Shown: positions 45,601-56,442 of the stretch, piece by piece
How positions within the stretch are numbered: position 1 is the stretch's first letter
Layout of the letters: every line of letters starts with the position of its first letter
Source: Micractinium sp. NFX-FRZ
Lineage: Eukaryota > Chlorophyta > Trebouxiophyceae > Chlorellales > Chlorellaceae
Assembly: GCA_029339195.1 (NCBI GenBank)
Contig: JAPTJF010000254.1
Span: forward strand, 24,187 to 88,186
DNA: 64,000 bases
Direction of reading: 5' to 3'
Translations under genes and position numbers: made by a program
Notes under the pieces: generated by a model
Seen by the model: the letters and a program-made list of their open reading frames with translations, nothing else
Told to the model about the DNA's origin: nothing
Database searches by the model: none

Positions 45601-48600
45601 GGGGCGAGGCCGCACGGAGTGGGCTGCAGGGCTGCAGGGCTTTGCTGGCCACCTGCTGTAATGTCCTCCTGCGTGGCCTGGCCCTTGCCTTCACTGGTTG
45701 GACAGCTGTACCCGGCTCGCAACAAACTGTCTGCAAGGTGCATATAGTACAAGAGTGCGTGAGGCTGGGGCACGCTGTCCAGCCGCCCCCGCCTTAACCG
45801 CTGCCATCCCTTTACCGCTGTACTGCCGTGCAGGGAGCAGTACAGCGCGGAGCGCATGAGGCTGGTGGTGCTGGGGGGCGAGGGGCTGGACACGCTGCAG
45901 CAGGTGAGGGAGCGCATTGGTGCAAATGTTGCGAGGTTTGGGGGGCGGGGACGGAGGCTTGTGGGTCTGAAGGCAGCGGTTTGTGTCCTGCAGCCTGCCT
46001 GCCTGCCTGCCCTGCCTGCAAGGTGACTACTCCCCTCCCAGATGCCCTGATGCCGCTTACTGCGACACCCCAACCATCTGCCTTCATCCACCACAGCACC
46101 CCGCCTTTTGAAGCGCGCCTCCCCCTGTTCCTTTGGAGGAGCGTGTCTCCTCGGTGCTGAACACCTTCGAACACAGACACATATACCCAAAGACTGCATT
46201 CTCCTCAGACTCAATCCACCCCCCAATCCCACACGTCTCCAACACACTCGCTCTCGCACCCCCGCCCGCCTGCAGTGGGTGGAGGAGCTGTTTGCGTCGG
46301 TGCCCGGCGGGCGCGGCCCCCGCCCGCAGTACGGCGATGCTGGCCTCCCGTACGAGGGGGGCCGCCTGTACGTGCTGCCCGCTGTGCGCGACGTGCACAT
46401 GCTGACCGTCACCTTCCAGCTGCCCTGCCTCAAGGGCATGTACAGGTGGGGGGGCTGGGGGGTGGGGAGGGGCAGGGAGGGGCAGGTTGGATGGGCCGTG
46501 TGCTGTGGGTCAGCGGGAGGGGAGGGGAGGGGCAGGGCAGGGCCACAACTGAAGAGGCTAGCTGGAAGCCTTACAGCTGCTGGCCTTGCCTTAATGGCAG
46601 TGGCAGGCGGGGATCTTGAGGCGCCCCCGGGGGGTGCGCCGCAGGACATGGGTGGCGTTGGGGGGCGGGGTGACAAGGCGTGCGGCAGCGTGAACAGACA
46701 GGGAGGTCAGGAGGCACCCACGCCGCCCCCGCCCGCTCTTGTCTTTTACGCTACGTTCACTGGGACGCAAGCCCCTGCTGGGCTCTCCCGCTTTCCAGTT
46801 CAAGCAGGGTGTGCTGATGAATCCCTACCTCGCCAGGTGGTTCAACCCATCCCACTCCTGCTCAACCAGACACACACTTGTTCATTGTTCATCCACCCTG
46901 CATGCGAGCAGGAAGAAGGCGGAGGAGTATGTGAGCCACCTGGTGGGGCATGAGGGCGCGGGCAGCCTGCTGTCGGCGCTCAAGGCCCGCGGGTGGGCAA
47001 CCGCGCTGGGCGCCGGGGTGGGCGAGCAGTCCTCCGTGGCCTGGATGTTCGAGGTGACCATCACACTCACGGATGCCGGGCTGGCGGCGGGACCAGGTGA
47101 GGGGTGGCACAGCAGGGAGAGGGGCGGGGGCACAGGAGGCTTGGGCAGCCTGGCGCTTTCAGGTGGCTACGACACTCCCAGGGCCGGGGCTGGCGGCGGG
47201 ACCTGGTGAGGGGTGCAGCCTGGGGAGGCCTTGCCAGCCTGGCTCCGCCGTGTGTCTGTCACACCTGCAGGGGCGGGGCTGGCGGCAGGGCCGGCGTGCA
47301 AGGGAGGGGGAGTAGTGAGCTTTATGGGGGGCAGAGGCAGGGGAGGGGCGGAGGGGCACTGGGCGGGATGTTGTGCGCATCGGAGCCTCCCTCCCGTTTG
47401 TGCCGCTCGCCTGGTGCCTGCCAGCGCTATGGCCTGCCAGCCTTCTGTCCTCTCTCGCTCACCCTCGCCCACCCACCCATCCGGGCTGGCATCAAACCCT
47501 CCCTCGCCACAGCCTGCGACGTGGCGGCTGTGGGCCTCCTCTGTCCCGGCACCCAGCCCCATACTGTCTCCCTCCCCACCTCATGACTGCCGCCCCGCCC
47601 CCCCCTGAAACCCCCGCAGGCTGCGGCCTGGCGGCCGTGGGCCTGCTGTTTGAGTACCTGGCCATGCTGCGTGCGGTGGGGCCGCAGCGGTGGGCGTACG
47701 ACGAGATGGGGTCCATCTCGCAGATGCGCTTCCGCTTCCAGGTGGGTGCTGCTGCGCTGTGCTGTGCTGCGCACGCTGTGGTCTCATGCTGGGGTGGGCG
47801 GGGCGCACGATGGGGTGGAGGCCAGCGCTGGAATGCGCGTCCGCTGTGTGCGTGGGCGCAGGCAGGCATTGCCCCGCTGTGCCCTGCCGTGCTGTGCTGT
47901 GCTGCGCCATCCGCAAGCGCCGTGTCGCTGCGCTGCCCTTGGCCCGCCCTCCTTCCCCTCACACCACGCCCTGCCCCCATGCTCTGCGCCGCTTCAGGAG
48001 GAGGAGGACGCGTCCGACTTTGCCAGCAGCCTGGCCACCGACATGTTCTCCTACCAGCCCCAGGATGTGCTGGCGGGGCCATACATGCACGACGACTGGG
48101 ACCCACAACTGGTGAGCTGGCTGTTGCCAAGCTGCCAAGCTGGCAAGGGACAAGCACAGGGGCGCGTGCCGGCAGCACGGGCCCAAGGGGCCTGCAGTTG
48201 GGTCACGAAGCTGCACACAGCTGCCCGAGTGCGGCGGGGCCAGGCCGCCGGTCGCGCCCCCAGGGGGGCGGGCGGGCCCGCCTGGCCCCGCCTCCATGCC
48301 CTGCCTTCTCCCCCATTGGATCTGCCAGCTGCCATCAAGGGTGCGCCAGACCAGGCCCCCCACTTCATGCCGCGCCCGCCCTGGGCCTCCCATGACCGTC
48401 CCACCCCACCCTTCCCCTCCCAGCTTGGCCAGCCAGCTGCCCAAGGGGGCCCCACACCACGTCCCTGGCCATGTTGGGATGGCCCCCCACACCATATCCT
48501 TGCCATCTTGACAGTACCTACTGCTTCCCCTGTTTGTTGTTGCACCCGGCCTCCCCCCCTCTGCAGGTGGCCCGGCTGCTGGATGGCATGACTCCCGACG

Positions 48601-51600
48601 CCGTGCGCCTCGACCTCAGCACCCGTGCATACGACGATGCAAAGGTGGGCCAGGGCTGCCGGCGGCATGTTTGAAAGCCAGCATGCCTGACTCCTGGCCC
48701 AGCAAGGCTGATAGTGACAGAGCAAGTCGGGAGCATGGCCAGACCTGTTCCCCACACACACTCCCCGCTGTCACTGGCCGCACGTTGGTGCCTCCCCTGC
48801 CGACTGCCTTGCTGCCTCCGGTTGGCGGCTTCCTGCCTTTCCTCATTGCTGGGTCGTTCCTTGGTCTCTCCCACTGCCTCGCTGCCTCGCTGGCCCGTCG
48901 TTGGCCCCTCCTGATGCCTGTGCAGGCAGCCCTGCTGAGCGGCTGGGCGGGCGCCGCAGAGGGCAGCGAGCCATGGTTCAACCTGTCGTATGTGCAGGCC
49001 CCGCTGCCGGCGGAGCTGCGACAGAGGTGGGGCACAAGGGGGGGGCGGGGGTGGGGGGACGGGGGGCCTCACAGGGCCACATGGGCAGGTGCTCTCACGT
49101 AGTGCATCGTGCATGCAAGCTAGTGGGGCGGCCTCATGTCGGTCGGCTCTTTCATGCAGCAGGGAAGCTCCCACTCTCTGCTGCAATCTGCGGTCGCCAT
49201 GCCCACCACCTTGTGTCTGCCCACCACCGCCCACGTAACCAACCAATTGGTCCCCCCCTGTAACCCGCCCCTCCTCCTCCCCACGGCAGCTGGGCCGCGG
49301 CGCCGCCGTCTGCCGACATCGCGCTCCCCCAGCGCAACGACTTCCTCCCCACAGACTTCAGCCTGCGCTCCGAGCAGCAGCAGCAGGACAAGCAGCAGCA
49401 GCAGCAGCAGCAGCAGGAGGGCGGCGCGGCAGTGGCCGCGGCCCCCGCCAACGGCGCCGCCGCCGGCACCTTCCCCTCGCCCCCCGCGCTGCTTCTGGAC
49501 GCCCCGGGCCTGCGGCTGTGGCACAAGCCCGACGCCTCCTTCCGCCAGCCCCGCACCAACGCCTACCTGCGCCTCTTCTCGGCCGCCGCCTACCCCTCCC
49601 CACGCGCTGCCGCCCTCAGCCACGTGCTCATCAAGCTGCTGGACGACGCGCTGTGTGAGACCGCCTACCTGGCTGACGTGGCGGGGCTGCACTACGGCAT
49701 CTGGTGGGTGGGTGGCATGTGTTGTGGCTGCCCTGTGTTCTGTTCTTGGGAGGGTCTGGGGGACGGGTGCCGTGCGGATGGGGTGCAGCTGTATTATGGC
49801 TGCCCTGCTGCCTGCTGTTCTTGGGAGGATCTGGGGCGTGCATGGGGACATGCCTCCGCCCTGCTGGCTGGGCGGCACGCCTGAATCTGTTGGGTAGCTC
49901 TTGGCGGGCAGGCAATGTGGCACCCAGTGTGGGTGGGGGCAGCAGGCTGTGAAGTGCCTGGCAGGTGGCGGGGCGGCCCGGGGGTGCGCTTGACGACGCA
50001 CGGCTGCTGCTCCCCAACAAACACGCCGCGCCCTTTCAATCGCTGGTGGCATTCGTGCTTTCTTGCGCCTGCGCTGCAGGTGGGAGGGCGGGCAGGGCAT
50101 GGACCTGAAGCTGCATGGCTTCTCACACAAGCTGCCCGCCCTGGCCTCCTACATCGCCGCCACGCTGGCGGGCCTCCAGGTGGCGCCCGACGCGTTTGCG
50201 CGCGTGAAGGAGTCGCTGCTGCGCAGTGTGAGCACGTGTGTTTGAGCGCGTGTGTGACGTTGCGTGGAAGTGAGGGTTGGCAGGCCAGCCAGGAGTGTGT
50301 GCCCGCAGGAAGGAGTGTTGCTGTGCAGCATGAGCACATTAGTCATTGGGTATTCGTGCCCACCTCGCCCCTCCCCGCCCTCCCTCCCTCCCTCCCTCCT
50401 TTGCCCCCTCTACACCACCTCAGTCGTCCCAGGCCCCCTTCCTGCCAATCGTCCCAGCCCCAACTGGCTAGCTTACAACTTGTCGACCCTCCCCCCTCCC
50501 CCCTGGCAGTACCGCAACGTCAACATGTCCCCCGCCAAGCACGCCACCTACCAGCGCCTGCTGGCCCTCAAGGAGAGGTTCTGGCATGCCGACAGCGTGC
50601 TGCCCGAAATGGAGGCCCTCACGCCCGAGGATGTGCAGGTGCGGTGGTGGGTTGTGGGGATGGGTATGAGGAGGTGGGAGGGGACAGGGGCTGGGCTGTG
50701 TGCGGCCAGGCTGTCATACCGGCAGACGTGCAGGTGGGGATGGTTGTGCAGGTGGGGGGCTGTGAGAAGTGGCAGGGGCTGGCTGTGTGGGGGAACACAC
50801 CCACGCCCGCACAAGTAAGCAGCAGGGGTGGCTGTGAGGAGATGAGAGGGGCCGGGCTGTGTGTGGGAGAGGAGCAGCACACGGGTGCATGCATGGGTGC
50901 ACGCATGCCCCTGGGGAGTGAGTGAGCAGCTGCTGTGTGTTCCCTGGATAGAGTGTGGTCACGTGTGGGCCCGGCAGGAGCCGGCGTTTGCCTGCACGTA
51001 CCCGTGCCTTGGCGCGCTGCATGCCGCCTCTGACACGCATGTGTGCAGCTCCACTTATCCTGCTCCTGCTGCCCCTGCCTGCCCCTGCCCCCCGCCTGGC
51101 GCCCGACCCCCGCAGGCCTTCCTGCCCACCCTGCTGTCCGGGCTGCACTTGGAAGTGCTGCTGCACGGCAACATCACAGCAGAGGAGGCGGCTGAGCTGG
51201 CACGCCAGGTGGGCATGAGCTGAGCTGAGCTGGCATGGGGCGAGCAGCTGCAGCGTGGCGCTATGAACAGAGCAGAGGAGGCGGCTGGGGTGGCGTGGCA
51301 GCTGCGTCATGTGCTGTATTGCAGCTGCTCCCCTGAGCACTCTCCCCCCGCCTGACGCCTCCCCTGCCCCCTTGCCGCCCCCGCCCCCCACCCCCTCCGG
51401 GCCCCGCCCCCCCGCAGGTGCACGCCACGCTGGGCGGCAGCCAGCTGGCGGCAGAGGCGCGGCCCGCGGAGCGCTGCGTGCAGCTGCCCAAGGGATGCAA
51501 CATGCTGCACAGGTGCGGGGGGCGGAGGAGGAGGGGGAAGGCAAGAGAGCTAGCTTGTGTGGGCACACCAGCTCAACTGGTGGCTCCACCCTGCTGGCCT

Positions 51601-53631
51601 CGCCAGCGTGCACAGCACGGGGCCCATCGTAGCCCAGCGCAGGAGGCACCTGTTGCCATCCATCCAATGCCTGCTGCCATCCATCCCCTTTTGCACTCCG
51701 CACCTGCCTGCCCGCCTGCCCACCCGCCGTGCTCCTGGCCGCCGCGCCCGCAGGAGCGGCGTGAAGAATGTTGAGGAGGAGAACAGCGTGGCGGAGGTGT
51801 ACTACCAGTGCTGCGCAGACACGGTGGCCGACCGGGCGCTGCTGGACATGGTGGAGCAGGTGGGTGTGTGGGGGGTGGGGTGTAGGGAGGGGCTGGTTAT
51901 GCAATGCACTTCTTCTTGTCTTTGGTGGGGTGGGAGTGGGGGCCTACGTCGCCTAGAGGCTGCTGCCGGGCGCGGTGGATAAGGCGGGGGTAGTGGGGGG
52001 AGAGGGGCCGGGTGGCGGCTGGCTGGGCGCGAGCTGGGTGAGGGCCCGGTGATGGTGCCTGCCTGCCTCCCTGGCGCACCTCACTGCCGACGGTCCAACA
52101 TCTGTTGCCGGCGCCACCCACTGACCCCCTCCCTCCTTGTTACAACACCAGACCCCCTCTGCAGCAGCTCCACAAGCTGTGCTCCAACACACGCCGCGCA
52201 CCGAGGAGAGCAGCCGGGGCACCCTCCGTCCCGTGCCCCCCTCTCTCAACGTTCACACACCGTGCCCGCCGCTCCCCCTTCCCCTCCCCTCCCCTCCCAT
52301 CTCGCAGCTGCTGTACGAGCCGTGCTTTGACACGCTGCGCACCAAGGAGCAGCTGGGGTACAGCGTGCACAGCGGGACGCGGCGCACGCACGGCGTGCTG
52401 GGGCTGTGTGTCACCGTGGTGTCGGGCGCCCATGGCCCCGCCCACCTGGACGCACGCATCGAGGCCTTCCTGGCCGCCTTCCAACGCACCCTGGCGGAGA
52501 TGGGGGAGAAGGAGTTTGAGAAGCAGCGGCAGGCGCTGCTGGCGCTCAAGATGATGAAGGCGAGTGTGTGCATGTCTTGGGTGGGGTGCCAAGCTGGTGT
52601 GGTGTGTGAATGAGTCAGGGAGGAGGGGTTGGGAGGTAGGCAGGCGCTGCTGGCGCTGGCGGTGAAGGCAAGAGGGGGTGGGGTGGGGCTGCCAGTCCTG
52701 TTTAGCTGTGCCTGATTAGTGAATGTAGCTTCTGAGTGGTGGCTGCATGGTGCACTCACACACTCTCCCTCGGGGCTGCACGTTGCTGGAGCAGAGGGGC
52801 CACTCCCTCCCTCCCTTCCCCACCCTGCCTGCCCCCCTCCCTCCCCCCCTTCTCCCACCACTCCTCGCCACCCTCAGGACCGCACGATGCTGGAGGAGAG
52901 CGACCGCGCCTGGGACAAGATTGCCTCCCGCAGCTACGCCTTCCACACGCTGCGCGACGAGTGCGCACACCTGCGGGCGCTGGGCCTGCAGCAGGTGGGT
53001 GGTTGGGGGCCCGCCTGGGTGGGTGGCTGGTTGGGTGCACCGGGGCACCGTGGGTGGCAGGTCGGTCCGGGCTGCTGACATCCCGACGCTCTGCACGGTC
53101 TGGTCCTGCGCCGTTGCCGCACCGCTCCTGTTCCCCGCGCCACCGCGGTCCTGCCTACCAGCCCCCCGCTTTGCTTGATCCGGCCCTCGTGCTTCCTCAC
53201 TGCCCTGCCCGGCTGCCTGCTGCCACCTGGCCGCCCAACCTCCCACCCATAGCTCACCCCCCTACATTGCGCCCTGGCCCCCCGCTTGCGCCCCTGTGTG
53301 CCACCTCACCACTCTCCACGGGTGCCACAGGTGCTCTGGCCCTCCCTGAGCTTGCCATGAACCACTTGTATGCCAAGTCACACCCTTGCACACCGCCTGC
53401 GGCCCCCCGTCCACCCCCCCGCAGGTGCGCGACTGGTACGGCCAGTACCTGGCCCCCGGCAGCGCCACCCGGCGCAAGCTCAGCCTGCACATTGTGGGGC
53501 GGGGGCACGCTGGCGAGCTGGCGGCGCCGGCGCCGCCGGGCGTGCAGCTGGTGGAGCAGCCTCAGGAGCTGGGGAAGCAGCTGCCGCTGTGGCCCGCCAT
53601 GCTGGGCGATGCGCACGCGTGCAGCAACTGA
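42623..53631 (+). CDS. M16 zinc metalloprotease, insulysin/nardilysin type
   Basis: Twenty-one exons: 42623-42889, 43090-43269, 43829-43948, 44317-44469, 45166-45317, 45834-45903, 46276-46445, 46912-47096, 47620-47741, 47998-48111, 48567-48644, 48926-49026, 49290-49703, 50080-50227, 50510-50638, 51116-51208, 51418-51512, 51754-51859, 52308-52559, 52878-52994, 53425-53631; 1090 residues, phases exact. Inverted zinc motif HYLEH (His153, Glu156, His157) in [14 protein letters not shown]; the third ligand is Glu234 in AVDNE, 81 residues after His153 as in human IDE. An acidic insert ([12 protein letters not shown]) lies between the N-terminus and the zinc motif, as in nardilysin. The C-terminal half keeps RTKEQLGY. 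A poly-Gln stretch lies in exon 13. No targeting peptide is obvious, suggesting a cytosolic peptidase. The intron after 52559 has a GC donor. Starts at 42521 or 42668 are alternatives. TGTAA at 53723-53727. Confidence 0.93.
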
Positions 53632-54531
53632 GGCGGGGGGGCTAGGGGGAGCCGGCTGAGGGGGGGGATGCCGCTAGGGTGTGCGTGTTTACTGCTTGCT
53701 GTCCTCCACTCGGCTGCCCAGCTGTAAGGGTTCAGCCATGCCGCCTGACCATGAGCTCAAACGGGCACATGGCATGATACAGGCAGGCATCAACTTACTT
53801 GTAAAGAGTCAAAGCATTGGGAATGCAGACAGACGGACAGCTCACATCAGAGGTAGACAGAAGGGGGGAGGCACGGTGGCAGGCCGGCGGGCAGGCAAGC
53901 GTTTGCAGCTTCCTGGCACAGCAGGGTGCCCTGCGGCTTGGCTGCCTGGGCGCCTGCTGCTGGGCGCACATGGCTGGCCGACTGCTCAGCAACTGTGGGG
54001 CCACGGTAAGAAAGCAAGCTCGGCAGCGATGGGCCATGGGTTGGAGAGGAATTCAAGGGATTATGGCTGCGATGGGCCATTGGTAAAGGTGTGAAGAGTG
54101 CGGATCGGGGGGGCGGAAGGGGGGTGGAGAGATTGCACGTGAAGCGGTGGAACGAGGAAGGTGGTGCTTGCAAGTTGTGAGAAAATACAAGACAAGGGCG
54201 GCGCTTGGCTGGTGGCAGCTCCTGAGCAGGCAGGCGGATGGCTGAAGCAAAGGGCAAAGCGGGTGAGAGTGTGTGAACGTGGTGGGGACGGAGTGCAGTG
54301 CATATTCCAGCGCCAAACAAGTTGGCACATGAGAAAAAACTAAGGCGGCGGGCTTGGCGTGTCATCAGTTGTCTGCTTGGCAGGAGGTTCAGAGAGCGTG
54401 AGCGTGCAAAAAGGTCCTGGAGTGTAATCGTAACAGGGGGTGGAAAGAAGTGCATAGAGAAACCCCGAACAGAAAAGAAGCGGTCCAAGCCAGCTCAGCA
54501 AGCCAGAGGCCTGCCTGCCTGCCCGCCCGCC
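53632..54531. other. Convergent 3' region between the M16 gene and the membrane-protein gene
   Basis: TGTAA at 53723-53727 and near 53801 serve the + strand gene. No clear - strand signal was found. No gene supported. Confidence 0.5.
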
Positions 54532-55980
54532 TCAGCTGGCCAGCCCCGCCAGCAGGGTGGCCGCAAGCCAGGCCATGACCGCCAGGATGCACCACGCCGT
54601 CACCTGCAGCTCCCGGGGAGCCCCATCCAGCAGGGCCCACTCCATGGCTGCCGCCACCACCCGATCCTGAAGAGGCGGACGGCAGGCAGGGGCATGCGGC
54701 TGGCGGTGCCCCGCTGCCCCGCTGCCATCGCCGCTGCTGCCGTGGCTGTCGCCGCTGCCGCTGCTGTCGCTTCTGCCAAGGCCGCCGCCGCTGCTGCCGT
54801 GCAGGCAGGGGCGCCGGCTGGCCATGGCCTGCCAGTGCGTGTGCACCACCTGGGCGGTGGGCAGCAGCCAGCCCAGGAGGATGCAGGCAAACAGCGTGGC
54901 AGCCACGCACTGCCGCTGCTGCCCGCCGTGGGGGTAGCCGGGGGGGATAATGCTGGCGAGTGGGATGGACATGAGGGCGTGCAGCGCGCCCAGCCGGCCC
55001 TCCATCAGCGGGCTCGCCAGCAGCTGTGGCGGGCAGGCAGCAGACGGGACACGAGGAGGCAGTGAGGCAGGCGGGCAGGCAGGCGGGAGGGGCGTCAGCA
55101 AGGGTGTTGCTGCGCGTGCAAACCTGCCTGCTGCACACGTGTTGCGCCGGGCGACAGGCGCCGCGCGAGAGGGCGCTGCCCGCATCCTGCCGCCCCGCCC
55201 ATACGTGTGTGTCTGCCAGGCACCGCCCTCAAAGGGTGCCCATGGCCACCCCCTGCCGGCAGCGCTCACCGGCTGCATGCAGTAGTGGCCCAGTGTGGAG
55301 GCGGCCAGTGCCAGGCACGATGTGTGCACCAGCAGGTGGGGCAGCGGGTCCAGCTGGGTGCCCATGCCCAGCAGGAGCAGGCGCAGGGCGCGGCTGGCTG
55401 CACACATACAGGCGGGCGGGCGGGCGGGCGGGCAGGCGGGCAGCGGTTTATGGGCTGGTGAGCGATGGGGCAGAGCCAAGCAGCAGCGCAGGTTCAGGCA
55501 TTGCATTCCAGGGCGCAACAGCAAGCAGAAGGTGCACCGGCCAGCCAGCCGCAGGGCGCCACATGCGTGCGTGCGGCGCGCATGCGTGCGGCGGCGCTCA
55601 CCCATCACCAGCTTGGCGGCGCTGGCCCCCCATCCCAGGATGCCAGGCATGGGTGCCGCCTGCAGCTGCGGCAGCGTCAATATCTCTTCCGGTGGGAGCA
55701 GGAAGGCCAGCAGGCGGTGGGCAGAGATGACCCACTGTCGGTGGCGCGGCAGGCTGGCAAGCGCAAACGGCAAGGCTGCCGTCGCCGCCACCAATGCCGC
55801 CATGCGGGTGTGCACCAGCAGGCTGCAGGCGCCGGCGCGCGCCCACGCTACTGTTACGAGCAAGCACGTGCACGACGAGAGCAGCGAGCCTTCAGGTGCT
55901 CCGCCTGTTCTGCGTGCGCGCGGGGCGTGCCGCCTTGAGGCCGGTCCTGGCGCGAGCCGCGTTTCGACAGCTGGCTCCAT
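54532..55980 (-). CDS. Unknown multi-pass membrane protein
   Basis: Three exons, 5' to 3': 55980-55602, 55397-55270, 55023-54532; 332 residues, phases exact. The frame is also open through both introns, but these have good GTGAGC donors and C-rich acceptors, and the intronic translation is low-complexity, so splicing is preferred. Hydrophobic stretches include MAALVAATAALPFALASL, HLLVHTSCLALAASTLGHY, CVAATLFACILLGWLLP and VTAWCILAVMAWLAATLLAG at the extreme C-terminus; roughly five to six membrane helices. A Ser/Gly-rich loop lies before the last helix. No family recognised. ATG 55980 is the first in frame. Confidence 0.65.
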   Translation of the reverse strand: MEPAVETRLAPGPASRRHAPRARRTGGAPEGSLLSSCTCLLVTVAWARAGACSLLVHTRMAALVAATAALPFALASLPRHRQWVISAHRLLAFLLPPEEILTLPQLQAAPMPGILGWGASAAKLVMGERRRTHARRTHACGALRLAGRCTFCLLLRPGMQCLNLRCCLALPHRSPAHKPLPACPPARPPACMCAASRALRLLLLGMGTQLDPLPHLLVHTSCLALAASTLGHYCMQPVSAAGRGWPWAPFEGGAWQTHTYGRGGRMRAAPSRAAPVARRNTCAAGRFARAATPLLTPLPPACPPASLPPRVPSAACPPQLLASPLMEGRLGALHALMSIPLASIIPPGYPHGGQQRQCVAATLFACILLGWLLPTAQVVHTHWQAMASRRPCLHGSSGGGLGRSDSSGSGDSHGSSGDGSGAAGHRQPHAPACRPPLQDRVVAAAMEWALLDGAPRELQVTAWCILAVMAWLAATLLAGLAS

Positions 55981-56442
55981 GGCACAGGCGCCGCTCGACG
56001 AAACCGTAGAGCAGAAAGCAGCGGGACCGCCAGCTCCTCGGCTGAAAACCTGGCTCTTGGGTGGCGCCCCGCCAGGCGGTACTGCGGTTCCATGCAATGA
56101 CCAATCCACCCACAGACACTACTGATCAAATCTGCCTAGTGACTTATCCCTTTACCAACACCCAATCCCAGTGACCAAACGGCAGCATACCCTGGCAGAG
56201 GCAGCGCTCTTCCAGTTGTTGGCCCCAGCGCAGCTGCGGCGCCGGTGCCCCTACCTCGGGCTCGACCAGCGTGGGAGGCCAGGTGGCTAGGGTTGGTATT
56301 GCCAGATGATCGAGTCAGAGGTGAAGTCATGTCAGGCCACTTGGGCACAGATGCAAGTGCAGTGATTTCAGCTGAGAAAAAGAACTTGCTTAAAACAAGG
56401 GTTTTGTTTGTGAAAAACAGAGTGAGGTCCGCTGGCAGCGAG
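55981..56442. other. Promoter of membrane-protein gene and 3' UTR of the nuclease-fold gene
   Basis: Both flanking genes are on the - strand. No gene and no clear TGTAA on the - strand was found here. Confidence 0.5.

Noticed and set aside
54532..56109. Single uninterrupted 525-residue - strand frame
   Set aside because: The frame stays open through two introns, but these have good donors and acceptors in phase and their translations are Pro/Ala/Cys-rich low complexity; the start would also be a GTG. A three-exon model is preferred.
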